This document shows, in pieces, positions 1 through 12,289 of a stretch of DNA of 64,000 nucleotides (the first letter of the stretch is position 1; each line of letters starts with the position of its first letter). The notes beneath the pieces are model-generated. The model saw only the letters and a program-made list of their open reading frames with translations, was not told the DNA's origin and ran no database searches. Location: the NCBI RefSeq assembly GCF_001039355.2, contig NW_019774280.1, positions 303,492 to 367,491 of the forward strand, read 5' to 3'. A program made the position numbers and the translations under genes. The DNA comes from Lingula anatina. Its lineage: Eukaryota; Brachiopoda; Lingulata; Lingulida; Lingulidae.

Positions 1-1190
1 TCGGATGATAGCATCACGCCCTAGGTCTAAGCGAGTTGAATAGAAGCTTTTTATCCAAACATCCTATTCCTAACTACTGAGTTAGGACAAAGGTCTAGTA
101 ACATGCACTGTGCAATTACTATTAATGGATCAGACGCATACTTGATTGTTTTTCCTCTGGTGTCGCACGTATGCATCCTTTCTTGAGTGATCTAAAACAA
201 GTCGCTAGTGTACCATGTTTCTCACTGTAGCAAAATACGTTCGACATGGTGTTTCTGAACGGCAGCCGGAGACACAGTAATTGTATAGGCATGCTTTAAG
301 CTTGTTCGAGAGACAATAACAGTCGGGTTTAACAATAGATAGCGACCATAGTAAGACCCCCTCCTATTTAACTGATGATTTACACTTTTAATTGACCGTA
401 CTTTCGTATATTGTATGATCATACAGCCAGACTTCCCCCTGTTGCACGTTGTAGTTGGATTGTCATTGCGCCTATGTCAATGCACCTCATTTAATTTCAA
501 TATTATAATATAAGCATAATATAAGTAATATGTTATTTCCTTATTCCTCTTTCATTATCGTTCATGTTTTATAAATACTTGAACGCTTGAATGCAGATAT
601 TTCAAATTAAATCGTAAGTACATAAATAAATTATACATTTATAAATTAATGCAATAGGAATTTTTTTAGACAGATTGATGCTGACGCTCATGCATTTCAA
701 CCAAACAAACAGTAATTAGTTCAATTTTTGACTGCGGAAATTTCATATAGGATGAAATAACTGATAACAAATTTAACTATCAGTTTGTTAGCAACACTAA
801 AAACCAGCTGCGCGTGCCAAACTAGTGAACAAAAGGACAGTTCGCTTCGCGTGGCACGCCTTAGCATGGGTTTAGCCTCTTCAAGCTATAATCCTATCGC
901 CGCAGCAAACAATAGGGACCTTCTGGCTGATGTATCCTGCTGTTAATTACACCTGGTTACAGCGGATTGTCACGCTCGCGCTGGGCCACAGAAACCGGCG
1001 TCATGGGGTTCACTCGTATTAAGTATTGTGTTATTCCACCTAAGCTATTGTGTTTGTGCGTTCGAATTTTAAAGGGATTTATACGGCCCTCCATTGTTTG
1101 TCCGCCCCCTTCTATTCACAAGATAGGGATTAAAACATTTCGAACGTTGTTACACCGGTGTACAACGGAAACAAAATTATTCCGACCACT
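1..1190. other. left flank, no gene recognised
   Basis: AT-rich sequence with only short open frames that show no recognisable domain and no matching splice structure. It is not obviously part of the repeated block that begins near 1240. A short TAA run lies at about 1195-1212. Confidence 0.5.
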
Positions 1191-1269
1191 GTAATAGTAA
1201 TAATAATAATATCGCTTTAATGGAACTTAATATAAGAGGTTTGCTAACATTATATCTTTAAAGATTGAC

Positions 1270-1657
1270 TACGCTTTGAGAAAAATAATGTAAAACCTCC
1301 TACCTGTTTAAAGCTTCCAAATGATTGAATTTATTTTTGAAACCGCTATAGTAATTGTGTGTCAAAGCTGTCTCAAACAAAGAGCGCTACCATCCTAAAA
1401 ACTGCCTGTCATAGTTTGAAAGAAACGTGTGTTAGTCTACCACAGAATTGGCGCACTGACAAAGCAATAATGCTTATTAACATATCAGATGCTAACAACG
1501 CTTAAAAAGTACCATCATTCTTGGGTGATTGTAAAAACACCCAGTTTGTTGAGTAATAGTGAATTTCATGTTAAATACTAGTCGCCGCTTGCTTCATTTA
1601 TTACAAGACTGAAGACCGCAAACTACTGGTTATCGATTTCTAATATATCTACCAACA
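1270..1657 (+). promoter_or_regulatory. A1 promoter region and putative non-coding 5' exon
   Basis: This block is repeated upstream of every type A gene (about 9825-10099, 26220-26609, 33510-33891) and also as orphan copies. It ends in a consensus donor, CAACA|GTAAGTATC, with the exon edge at 1657. The coding exon at 3318 is preceded by an acceptor-like TTTCAG|AAG just before its ATG, so a spliced 5' leader is the simplest reading. The start site is not defined by the sequence; a TTAAATAC about 80 bases before the donor is a weak TATA candidate. Inferred, not proven. Confidence 0.45.
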
Positions 1658-1952
1658 GTAAGTATCATTCATTATGTATGGACAGCGTAAACTACTATAC
1701 AACACCTATCAGATTTAATTTAACTTCGGATTGAATTGTTACTGGTGATATCCTGCTCATTTAAACAATTTGGTATCCAGATATAGGCTAGCATAACATA
1801 GTCGATAGTCTTTCGAAGTCGGCGCATGTTTTTATTTTATATACATTAGTAAAGCACCATAGTAAATGGATATTACTTAATACATATTTCAATTACTATT
1901 GCACGAACCATAGGGTGGTTACGTACCCGGTATTTTATTTAAGACGTTGAAA

Positions 1953-2532
1953 TCAGTGTACCCCTCTCAGATCAAATATTTCACCTGTTTTATTTGAACT
2001 ACATTGGCTTCCTGTACGACAGAGAATTGTTTTTAAAGTACTGCTGTTTGTTTTTAAATTAACCAGCGGTGAATGCCCTTTATATTTGAACTCGATGCTA
2101 CATCCAAGTACACCCAGTTTCACTAGGTCTACCAGATCCACCTCCACTCTTTGTTTTACCAGAAATGAAAATAAAAAAACAGCCAAAACCTACGGCCACA
2201 GGGCATTTTCAATTTCAGCACCCATTTTATGGAATCTACTACCCTCACACATTTGGACTATTGGTAGTGTTGAGGTTTTTAAAAATGACTTAAAAACATT
2301 CTTATTTGCACAGTATTTTAATCAATATTTTTTCTCAATGTATCAGAAAAAAGTGTTATTGTTCAGACCATTACAATTTTAACCAGCTTTAATTATTTTA
2401 ATTTTTTACCTTAGCTTTTATTATCTAAATAATTAGTTGTGATCCTGAAAATTTTACCTGTAAACAGCACTGAGACGGTAGTGTAGTGCGGTTTCAAGAA
2501 ACAATAATAATAATGATTATTATTATTATTAG
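1953..2532 (+). mobile_element. 5'-truncated LINE fragment (CR1/L2-type 3' end)
   Basis: A continuous plus frame reads LHWLPVRQRIVFKVLL at about 2003-2050 and later TYGHRAFSISAPILWNLLP around 2190-2245, followed by a VEVFKNDLKTFLF segment. This is the usual carboxy end of CR1/L2/Rex-like reverse transcriptases. The reverse transcriptase core is missing. It ends in an ATT/AAT-rich tail near 2500-2532. The paralogous leader introns of A2 and A3 lack it at this point, so it inserted in the A1 copy after duplication. A target duplication is not clear. Confidence 0.75.
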
Positions 2533-3317
2533 AAAGTTCATAAGCTGCGCATACATTTAAAGTGCATTATCTCAAAGACGGAGAAGTAACTTGGGAGAAT
2601 TTTGTGTCTTATATCAGATGGGACTACTTTGCTTGTTCCAAAAAAAGAAAAAAAATCACAAACGTTATCTTGCTGCCGGACCAAAATAGTTTTATTCAAG
2701 GATTTGTTTCACAAGAATCTGTATTTAACTATTTGTCCACGATAAAACTAAAACTCAGTCTATAACTTTTTGAGTTAGGCTTCTCAAAACAACAAGAGCA
2801 GTTGCAACACAGAAATTCAGAGTTTTCGGCATATTTGGAAACACTTCTTTTACGTTTGCTGCAGATTTGCAGGAATAGCTCTTATGAGTTTGCAGCATAT
2901 TCACTAGAACTGGTTTTTGCAAACTGGCGCAAATTCACACGATCGTACATTTTTCAGATTTTTAAATTATCTAAATCATTATTGACATTTCATATATTGA
3001 ATATCAAACTTAACAAAGGGAATTTTTGTGAGACAAAGTTAAATTATATAGTGTTACCAATATTAATAACTGAATAAGTGTTACTAAAAGCAGATTGAAA
3101 TCAATCAATGAATAGAAAGCCATGTACTTGTACTTGTCATTGAAACTTGCTGCTTGACAGATCAAAGCACGTTGTCACCATGCATCGCTTCTAGATTTCC
3201 TTTGTTTACTCAAAGTTCATGTTCAATGCAATATTTAAGATTACCATATTGATCATACCGAAATCTTTGCTCTAAAGCTTTGACTATGACATTATTTTTC
3301 GTTTAAAGTTTCAGAAG

Positions 3318-4517
3318 ATGGTAGGAACTTTGGCTGGCTTTCTGGTGGCAATATTTTTAACATTCACTCTTTTTGAAAGAACTGAATCTGCTTGTTGTAA
3401 AGCGAAGAAAGTTAATTTCTGCGCAGACTGCACCCAGGTGGGCATTTGAATATGTCTTTTTGTATTATTTTGTTTTCTTTTGATCATTTGATCAAACCTT
3501 GACTTATAATGCATGGTACACACTCTGTTGTGAATGTTTAGGGGGGTACATGCAAAGAAGCGAACTGGTGTATTTTTTCCCTCAAAAAAAGGTGTGCACT
3601 TTAAAACCAGCAGTGACAATGCTTCCTTTTGAGCAAAACTTGTCATATTAATAAGCAATGAAACCACAAACTTTTCAGATATCGTACATTAAGATTTTTA
3701 ATAAACTTTTGTTTTTTTTCGACAGAATGTGAAAATAAACTTTGCAACAATCAGTATTATTTCCACCTCACTGTCAACATGCGCAATGCTAAAGAACAAC
3801 CCTAAATTACCGGATTACCCAAAAATAAAAAGGTCCTTACTTGCCAAAACATCGATGTTTGGTTGCTCTCTACAAAAGAAATAATTCAAATGAAATGTAT
3901 TGTTCACTGCATTGTTTAACATATAAATTGATGTCTTTTTATTTAGGGGACTCCATATTGCGGATATGGCGGATGTAACATTTTCGGCTGTGCCTGTGCT
4001 GGAGGGTGTCGACGTGACTGCGGTGGAATATATAGTGATTATAGGTAAGGCTTATACTGTGCATTTTATGCTGCTCTCTCCCATCACTATTTTTTCAATT
4101 AACAAAAATCCAACTTGCACGTAAACATTGATTTTGAATCTGTTGCACTCAACGTTTTAACATTTTGAGCACGATCCAATGGATTGGGGCGGGTTCAGTG
4201 AGGCCATGTCCCTGCAATAGATCCTTAATTTCTTTTCTTTCTCCAAAACACGAAAGATCAAAACAAAGCATTTATCCAAACCTGTGCCCCACATATAATA
4301 GTAAAATTGTCAACGAATATGGTTTTGTTTTCCTGTCTTTACTTGACTTTTTTTCGACCACTTTAATAAAACCCTAAAAATTGACTTATACATAGCATAT
4401 AAATGTGCATATTTTAGGTACGCAATGTCTTTTACGAGACTACCAACCAAGTGCACGTGTACAAATAAACGGTCAGTGAGGGACGCTGAAGACGCCGGGA
4501 ATGATCCAGAGATATAA
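3318..4517 (+). CDS. A1: Diedel-like secreted cysteine-rich protein, 105 aa
   Basis: Coding exons are 3318-3437, 3947-4044 and 4418-4517 (exon 3 continues to 4536), with introns in phase 0 and phase 2 and GT-AG borders. Exon 1 encodes a signal peptide (MVGTLAGFLVAIFL...), cleaved just before CC at residues 26-27, then CC-x7-C-x2-C. Exon 2 encodes GTPYCGYGGCNIFGCACAGG, then CRRDC. Exon 3 adds CTC-TNKRS and stops at TAA 4515-4517. All twelve cysteines of the cluster pattern are present. The CGxGxCNIFGCxCxxGC core is the hallmark I remember for Diedel, a secreted modulator of insect immune signalling; function here is inferred. An untranslated exon 4 (from 4927) would carry the 3' UTR. The stop lies 19 bases before the last junction, so nonsense decay is not expected. 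Confidence 0.85.
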
Positions 4518-4926
4518 TCCAGTGATCTGGAGACAGGTAAGAGGGGGACTGCAAGAATAAAACGTGTCTCACCTTTCACTGAATTTTGCATTTCAACAGA
4601 AATTTGCAGCTGTTATCAGCTTCATAGAAAATTGAAAAAAAAAGGAAAACGCTACTTAATGGGACATTGACAACATTCGCTTTTGCTCAAGAAAAAACAA
4701 CAATGTTCTGTCGAAATTGGTAACTCCTAATATTATGCATGTACGTCTTTTTAGCTTCCGTCCAATTTAATTACAATAAACCGCAATTCAGGTTAATTCA
4801 GATTTATCTTCCTCAGGGCCATTATTGTAAACCATTGCAAATTAAAAATTTATAGAATATCTAGGTATATGTTCGTATGTGATACCCATTCTTTCCCGTC
4901 TATTTCATAAACCAACTCTGTTTCAG

Positions 4927-5190
4927 ACACTAGAGCAATGCCAAAAGAAAGACGTGATACGGACATGGACGCAGATGCTTAAATTGGTCTGGAATTGCTG
5001 AGAACCAGATGTATTTAAGTACAATCGTCATTATTTTGCTTTTAAGGCATTATATTCAGATCTTCCGTAAAACCTTTTTCTATTTTATTGTAACGAGTCT
5101 GTATTTCCCATAGCTTCTCTCTATACGTGCTCTCCTGCCTCATGCTGTGAAACCATTTCTGTATGCAATAAAGATCTTGTCCGGAATTAA
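4927..5190 (+). terminator. A1 exon 4 / 3' UTR with poly(A) signal
   Basis: An acceptor (CTGTTTCAG) at 4918-4926 opens an exon that is the coding end of A2 but lies beyond the stop in A1. The poly(A) hexamer AATAAA is at 5167-5172 in an ATGCAATAAAGATC context identical in A2 and A3. Cleavage probably falls about 15-25 bases later. Confidence 0.75.
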
Positions 5191-6292
5191 ATATTGTATA
5201 AGCATTCTCACTTTAAGATTCAGGGCTAGTACCATAGTCAGTCGGACTACTGAAAAAATAGAACTTTGATGTGAAAGTGCTTAACCTTTTTTGCCTAATG
5301 CAGAATCGTTATCATCGATCTTACATGAAATATGGAAAAACGGTTCGTTGGATTTCTCGACACAAACTATTATTTGACAGAATATTTATTTACCAAAAGC
5401 CAAAATAAAAGAAAGCGTGATGCAAAACGGCATAGTTTTTTAAAACGTATGAATGACTGAATGGGTTTTTGCAACCACTATAATAATTAAGCGCCAAAGT
5501 TATCCTAAACAAAAGTCACAGAAGCTTTCTAAAAACTGACAGCCAGTAATTATTTGAAAAAAAGCTCATAGGGCATATGCATCACCAACACGTGTACCTG
5601 GTTAACAGTTAACTTTAAAACATTACTTCACAAAACACTCGGTTTATTGGACGATAATGATCTGTCACTTCTTGAGGAAGTATATCTATAAACTAAAGAA
5701 AGTAATATGAAAAGAGATCACGACTCTGTTTTGAAAGCTTCAGTTTCACGGGTCGAACACGATTTAAAGGAAATAAATAGCTTTCATTGACGATTATGAT
5801 TGCGTTGGCAAATTGCTTCGACAGAAATGTCAAACAAAAATATAGTTCAACAGTCGCAATAATATCAGTTGAGAAGTATACAGTGGTCCTACTGTGGCAG
5901 ATAGAAGCATAATGCATTAGTGGTGTGTTGTCACTGCCATCTTGATTGTGTTCGTCTTGTCTTCGCCCGAAAATCTTTTCATTCGAAAGCATTACTGAAT
6001 GCGTTAGTGGTGTTTAGATCTTGATTGTGTTCGCCCTGCAACTGTGTTTCGCTCTGATACCGAAATCCCTTTTCTCTCGTGCTCTCACCTATCCCTGAGA
6101 TGAGTTGTACGCGTGTCACGCTTGTGAAAGGACGGGTTTCTCAATGATGTCTTAAAATAATGCATTGAATTTTCCAGGTAGGCTTAGTTTCTTGTAGATG
6201 ACAAATTCTATTCCTTTATAGGTTTGTTTACTCAACTGTTTCAATTATTATTTTCTTTAAACTTTTGGTATTTATTTCATTGTTTGCCCCCT
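5190..6292. repeat. A1 3' flank, near-identical to the A2 3' flank
   Basis: This stretch matches 14660-15785 almost base for base, and more weakly 30560-31050 and 37740-38560. The minus-strand frames in it are non-coding as far as I can see: they have no domain, and 5693-5992 is simply repeated at 15184-15579. It ends abruptly at the single N at 6293. Confidence 0.8.
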
Positions 6293-6293
6293 N
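6293..6293. other. single N at a homology breakpoint
   Basis: Left of this N the sequence follows the A2 3' flank; right of it the sequence follows intron 1 of B3 (compare 6294-6420 with about 46405-46560). It may be a contig join with one placeholder base. Confidence 0.7.
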
Positions 6294-6473
6294 CGTAAAA
6301 AATATATGGACAGATAGGTGATATTTAGCATGAAACAATTTGGTCGTCTCATGGTTCATTCGGTTTTAACCTAATGTATACACCACTGGCTGAAGCAATG
6401 GGTCTAATATTCAACGGTGAAAACAATAAGAAACAATAAACAATAAGAAGCTAACAAAGAACTGTATGCCCAC

Positions 6474-6593
6474 CTTTGTGCAGTCTGCGCAGTACCATCC
6501 ATGATGTAGCTTACAACAATATGCTTCGGCTTCCTGTATGATAGTGGCCATTACACAAGCTAACACCAATATGCCGACAAGAGATCCAGCCAT
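6474..6593 (-). pseudogene. B1: orphan first coding exon of a type B Diedel-like gene
   Basis: The exon encodes 40 aa from ATG 6593: a signal peptide (MAGSLVGILVLACVM...) then CC-x7-C-A-D-C-T-K, ending at a GTGGGC donor in phase 0, exactly like B2 and B3. About 180 bases of intron resembling B3 intron 1 follow, then the N at 6293 and sequence of the A1 flank. No exon 2 (CGYG.CNIFGC) exists on the minus strand between here and A1. Either the gene lost its 3' half or the assembly is joined wrongly here. The 5' leader exon and its donor are intact. Confidence 0.7.
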
Positions 6594-7277
6594 TTTCTGA
6601 AAATTTACAGCTAATTATGCATGTATATTATTTCTAAGATAGCATTGCATGCTTATTGGCGCTATAATTGCACAGCACTTTCATTTTTTACACTTGACAT
6701 GCTTCTCTCATGGTTACGAATACTAGACACAAAGAAGGACCATTAACAGTTTAAATCAACTCAAAAGATACCGTTTAAGGCCAATATAAAGACATTAAAC
6801 AAAGAAACTGAAAACGGCTGCTTTGAATATAACAGGGGAATATGTTCTATATGATAAATACATCAGCAAAGTCACAGAATGTAAATGAGAGAGGTATATC
6901 CTCTGATTTTAAACATAACGGATGACTAAATCGACCAACTAAGAATGATTCCATGAGAAGGAATGCACATATCCGCTATCAAAACTTTTAAAATAAATAA
7001 AAAATTTGAATAAAAACGAGTTCCATTAACCGAAACAAATTAACATTCGATTTTTGATACAACTTTTGTATGTAACAACTGCTAACATGTATTTTAGTTT
7101 AAGCTTGACAAAATAGTAGAGGCTCTGGAGGACATGAATCCACAGCATTCCGCATGGTCATCGCCTGCTTCCGCAAAATCATCGAAAAGGGTGTTACGGG
7201 CAGCAAATGTGCACCAGACAATGTGTGGCAAATTTTTACCCAGGCTTAAGTAATAATGCAAGAAGAATGATACTTAC

Positions 7278-7345
7278 ACGTTCTCTGCTCAGTCAAGTGC
7301 ACGGCAATGCTCTCGTCTTTGCTTAAGGTGTTCCGAGGAACAGAA
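7278..7345 (-). promoter_or_regulatory. B1 non-coding 5' exon and degenerate TATA
   Basis: Read on the minus strand, the exon ends GAGAACGT|GTAAGTAT with the edge at 7278. The same exon ends lie at 20883 (B2) and 47840 (B3). The upstream element that is TATAAG in B2 and B3 reads CATAAG here (7372-7377), so the promoter may be weakened. The exon 5' end is estimated from a start about 30 bases after that element. Confidence 0.5.
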
Positions 7346-7590
7346 TGATGGAAGCGAGTAACAAGCATTCACTTATGTTCCTTATTAAATCCTTGCCAAA
7401 GAAACAATTCAAAGACATTGGGAAATGCTGGTAGTAGCAAAATGAAGCTGTTTTTATTTCCACGTGAACGTGAATTAGTTGGAAAACTAAGCAAACACTA
7501 TCATCATGAATGACAATATTTGGGCTCTTTATTGATTGTTTGCTGTGTTCAAAAAGTGCAAAAAGCGCGTCGTTTAGTTTGTTAGTATTC

Positions 7591-7611
7591 AAATATATAT
7601 ATATATATATA
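7591..7611. repeat. AT dinucleotide microsatellite
   Basis: About ten AT units in the type B upstream region. Confidence 0.9.
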
Positions 7612-7619
7612 CATGGAAT

Positions 7620-9820
7620 TTTGTTAGGAAACTACTGAAATTCACAAATCGTCTCTGATATTCGGTTTATGAGACAGTTAGATGAAGTTTCTGTTTAGGG
7701 TGACAATGGTAGGTCCCCTTTTCCACCCTGTATTTGCTATCTGAAGTGAACTCAGTATTTGGTATATACTTGTATAGCATAACTACTGACAACTGGCAAT
7801 CTACAACGATGATCTAGAATATTCATATTATGCTTGCTTTGGATTCTCAGCTGGTTCATCAACAATAACTTCATTACTTATGTTCAGGGTACTCTGACTG
7901 TTATGATGCTGTAATAACTTCAGACCTTTCTAAAAAATAATGTACGCAGTGAACCGAATTTTACCTAACTTGATAAATACACAGATATATTTTGAAAAGC
8001 ACTGAATATGTATAGAAACACGAAAACGAGGCTATGCGGGAACATGGCATCTGTCATTTACAGAACTTTTATAGATTAATCTCCACAACGCTTGATAAAT
8101 GTGTGTACCGGAAAGCCATTGAGAGGGTAGATCAAAGATCGTAGCGCAGAAAGCAAAAAGACAAAAAACAGAACTTCCAAACTGTCAAAACTTACAAATA
8201 ATGGATAGGTTTTTGGAACCACTATAATCATTACGCGTCAACTCTATCCTGAACAAAAGGCGCCAAAGCTTCCTAAAAACCAACTGCCATGTTTTGAAAG
8301 GTTTTCTTTCTTTTAACACCAAAAAATTGTTGCATTTTCAAAACAAATACGACATATACACGTCAAATCTGTCACAAACAAAATACATCAAACCCACCTC
8401 CTAAAAACCGACTGTCATTATAAGAAAGCGCTGTTTTTCCACCTCAACGCTCGCTTATTGCTGATTGAAACACGCGCGGTTAAATGAACATAAACTATAT
8501 TCATTCGATGATTATGAATTGTATATAAAATGTTCTTTATCTTCTCACAGTATTCAATTCATTGAAATGATCAAGCCAACAGACTATCAATCAATTATCA
8601 GACTAGCAATTATCAATTCCTATAATATCTTTCAAGTGTAAATATAATTTATTGGTCGCAATAAAAGGATTTATGTGAGATGAGATTATCAATGTTATGT
8701 AAGCTTCCCAGGGAACTTGGCTCTTATAAAACAAGCTCCAGATCTTTCTTCCCTAATTTCAGTCAGGAAGTCTCCGTTTTGTTTTTCACACTTAAACTTT
8801 AATTTTGTTTCCAAGTAGCACTTGTGAAACACAAATGATATAAGTGCAGCCTGATTGGACAATGTCACTTGGCCTCTGTATGATCAGCCAATCAGAGGCA
8901 TATACGGTACAGTCTCTCGGAGGATAGGGAGAGCCTTCTCCCACATCATTTTATATTTTATTTATCCTCAACTGGTATTGCTACCAGTAATATCCTAATA
9001 TTTTAGACAATTTAATGTCAACATTGTTATTTTTCCACATACTTTAGATGAAATACTTGGTACATCCAACATACGATAAGTGAAAAAGTAAGAATATATG
9101 GAATATATTAACCTTTATATAGTATATGCACATGAATGCACTATTAGAATGTGTGTATTTAATGTAAAAAAATCATGTACAATACGAGTTTCTTGAATTA
9201 ACGTCAACAGCATTGACTGTTCAACGAACATATAATCACACAGACCAATATATGAACTTGCAGTCCAGCACTTGTGCATTTCCAATGTAAACAGTTAATT
9301 ACCAGAGCTTTAAACAAAGAGAAGGGTTATATTACCAATCAAGATGACGGGAACAAGATGTAAGCTACAGTATATTCCCCTACCGCTAGGGGTAAATACA
9401 TCTTGCCTTCAACTGTAAAACTCCAACCCCGAAACTCACCCTGCCTCCTAGGGGTAACAAGGGTGAAGCCGGCGAATGTCAAATTATCAAGCTAAAAAGC
9501 AAAGATCCGATTGAGAAGCTATCGTTTACATACAATAGATACAAGATGAAACCCTAATACCCTTTACACACCCCGAAGAAACCTACTGCACTTTAAAGAT
9601 TATTATCCAATGGAGAGACAACCATAACAAAGCACACGAAACCAAGATAATGCCCTCAGCTTCAGTGATGATTCAAACACACACACAGTCGCACACACAA
9701 GACAGCTATAATGAATAAATGAATACATAAATAAAATAGATGTATTCATTAATTCATATATCTCTCTGTGTGAATACATACATAAAATATTTTTAAAAAT
9801 TACACTTTTAGTCTACATAT
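7620..9820. repeat. B1 upstream flank shared with B2
   Basis: Sequence from about 7620 to 9260 matches about 21180-22930 upstream of B2 with small indels, and part also matches the B3 flank around 48180-48900. No gene is visible. From about 9470 to 9700 it resembles leader-side repeats seen again near 23830-24060, 31290-31500 and 32900-33140. Confidence 0.7.
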
Positions 9821-9824
9821 TATG

Positions 9825-10099
9825 TAAAACCTCCTACCTGTTTAAAACTTCCAAATGATTGAATTTACGTGTGTTTGTCTAGCACAGAATTGGCGCACTG
9901 ACAAAGCAATAATGCTTATTAACCAATCAGATGCTAACAACGCTTAAAAAGTACCATCATCCTTGGATGATTGTAAAAACACCCAGTTTGTTGAGTAATA
10001 GTGAATTTCATGTTGAATACTAGTCACCGCTTGCTTCATTCATTACAAGACTGAAGACCGCAAACTGCTGCTTATCGATTTCTAATATATCTACCAACA
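9825..10099 (+). promoter_or_regulatory. A2 promoter region and putative 5' exon
   Basis: Homologous to the A1 block, with the donor CCAACA|GTAAGTATC and exon edge at 10099. An internal segment present in A1 (about 1330-1430) is missing. The coding exon follows 2.6 kb downstream, after LINE insertions in the intron. Confidence 0.45.
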
Positions 10100-10338
10100 G
10101 TAAGTATCATTCATTATGTACTACTATACAACACCTATCAGATTTAATCTAACTTCGGTTTGAATTGTTACTGGTGATATCCTGCTCATTTAAACAATTT
10201 GGTATTCAAATATAGGCTAACATAACATAGTCGATAGTCTTTTGAAGCGCCATAGTAAAAGGATATTGCTTTATACATCAATTACTATTGCACAAACCAT
10301 AGGGAGGTTATCTACCCGGTATTTTATTTAAGACGTTG

Positions 10339-10463
10339 AAATCAGAGTAGTTTGGATGGAAGAAACTTTGTGGATGCTTACAGACTGGCGCAGGACAGAG
10401 TTTAGTGGAGGGCCACAGCGGGCCGAATCGAACATTCTGTCTGATGATGATAAATCAGAGTAG
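10339..10463 (+). mobile_element. short LINE 3' tail with 12-bp target duplication
   Basis: A 101-base insert (10351-10451) ends in a GATGATGAT run and is flanked on both sides by AAATCAGAGTAG (10339-10350 and 10452-10463). The A1, A3 and A4 introns lack it. A severely 5'-truncated non-LTR element with its own tail repeat is the best explanation. Confidence 0.85.
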
Positions 10464-11185
10464 TAAGGTCATAAGCTGCACAAGTGTTAAAGGGCACTAT
10501 CTCAAAGTTGGAGAAGTTTTTTCGGGTAATTTTGTATCATATATGCCAGCGATCTTGGCTTGATCCAAATAAAATCTCAAACATAAGTTTGCTATCGAGA
10601 CCAAAATTCTTCCAGGAATTGTTTCACAAGGAATCTGTATTCAACTGTTCGCCCACAAAAAAAGTCAGAGGTTGATAATGTGGGCGCCAAGAGATTTTAG
10701 TCAGACTTGATTTCATACCAAGCTTGGCATTGAAGACACATCCAGTTAATTTTAGCATTGACGGTTGTAAGAAATATAATATTTAACCTTTCAGTGCTTG
10801 TGGTTTGATTTTCAGTGTAGTTCAATGAGGCATCTTCATGTTCATATACACTAAAATCTGATGACCTCTGCAAAGACAAGTAATTAATAATTTACGATAA
10901 GTCATCACCAAAATCTAATTACGCTTAGATTATCCCATTTTGGACCTATTCAGATAACTAAAATACATCAATAACTTTTTGAGTTAGGCTTCTCAAAACA
11001 ACAACAGGAATTATACAGAAGTTTCGGCATATTTTCAAGAACTTTTTGTAAATTTCCAGCAGATTTGCAATAATAGTTCTTGTGATATAGAATTCATAAG
11101 ATCGTTAATTTCTGAACCAAAAATATTGACATTATTCAGAACTATATCCCTATTCTTAGTCTTAGGTCTTCCTGTCCAAGGTAGA

Positions 11186-12060
11186 ACGTTGGGCGGCAAA
11201 CTTTTTCCAAATTGTTCGGTCGGCAGCGGCCCTCTCCATCTCCTCCCACCTGATGTTGCCTCTTTGCAGATCATTCTGGAAGGTTCTCCTCCAGGATATA
11301 TCCTCGGTCTACCTCGATTGTGCTTGCCTCTCGGTGGTACCCAAGTCATAACAGTTTTTGCATGCCCCTCAGCTGGTAGTCAAATGAAGTGTCCTGCCAA
11401 TTTTATCTGATGAATGGTGACTGTTTCATGCAATGGTCTTGACATTGCCTTCCTAAGCACTTCTTCGTTGGTGATATGGTCTCTGTATGAGATCTTCATC
11501 ATTCGACGTAGACACCTCTGATGAAAAACATCCAGTCTTCTGTCCACTTTCACAGTGCTTTTTCATGCGTTATAAAGGCATATCTTCAGCTGTGTGCTCA
11601 TTGATGTCGATTTCCAGATATTGTTCATTCTTCTAAACACTCTAGCTCCTTTACCGACTCTGCTTTTGACATCCATTTCAGCATCACCATTCATGGTTAT
11701 CAGGCTTCCTAAGCATGTGAATCGCGTTATTTCAGTCCCAACATTTATTGGCGTAATGTTTCTAGCTCCCACGTACATCACTTTGGTCTTTTCACTGCTA
11801 ATTCTCAATCCAAACTTGCGAGCTGCTATTTCCAAATTAGACGTTAGTTGTTTTAGGTCATTTTCATCCTTCGCCAGCAAGACGATGTCGTCTGCAAAGT
11901 CAAGATCAGTCAGTTCACTACCGTTTACCCAGTTCACACCAGTTTCATCTTCTTCTGTAGCCGCTCTCATCACAAAATCTACCAACATCAGGAATAAAAA
12001 AGGCGATAAAATGGACACCCTGTCTGACACCCGTCATGATGTTGAAGAACTCTGTTGTTC
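11186..12060 (-). mobile_element. non-LTR reverse transcriptase fragment, frameshifted
   Basis: On the minus strand the frame 12030-11563 reads SILSPFLFLMLVDFVM, then LDFADDIVLLA (the catalytic FADD box), then a KTKVMYVG segment. A second frame below 11349 carries a basic KHNRGRPRIY region and CKEATSGGRRW. One extra base near 12027 relative to the sister copy at 27150-28068 breaks the link to the GVRQG motif, and an internal segment is deleted near 11565. Both ends are truncated. It sits in the A2 leader intron. Clade not assigned with certainty (RTE-like). Confidence 0.8.
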
Positions 12061-12080
12061 CCGTGTTTTTTCTAAGACCC

Positions 12081-12289
12081 CATTTCCACAGATTTTAGAT
12101 CAATCTATCCTTGTGGGGAGTTTCACTAGATTACTGTCAGCTTAACCGGCTTAAATATCTGTACCGCCTACTAAAAGCTGTAAGGAGGTAATTAACTACG
12201 TGCGCGTTCGGCTGACAGCTATTTAGCGTGAACCCCCAGGGAGTAAGGTCGATGTAAATGTAAATGGATCGATTTAATCTATGGGAATG
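12081..12289. mobile_element. short inverted-repeat element, CATTTCCA type
   Basis: Terminal repeats run CATTTCCACAGATTTTAGAT at the left and the reverse complement of CATTCCCATAGATTAAATCG at the right, about 209 bp apart. A second member lies at 58889-59103 with the same interior. It has no coding capacity and abuts the LINE fragment. Confidence 0.7.

Noticed and set aside
5693-5992. 99-codon minus frame repeated at 15184-15579 as a 131-codon frame
   Set aside because: It recurs only because the 3' flank is duplicated. No domain, no splice support and no constraint on codons.
9390-9475. CCCCTACCGCTAGGGG-like palindromic stretch considered as a regulatory site
   Set aside because: Short, single occurrence, not next to a gene start, and no paralogous conservation that I could see.
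11594-12145. 183-codon plus frame
   Set aside because: It is the antisense shadow of the reverse transcriptase fragment, whose motifs read on the minus strand.
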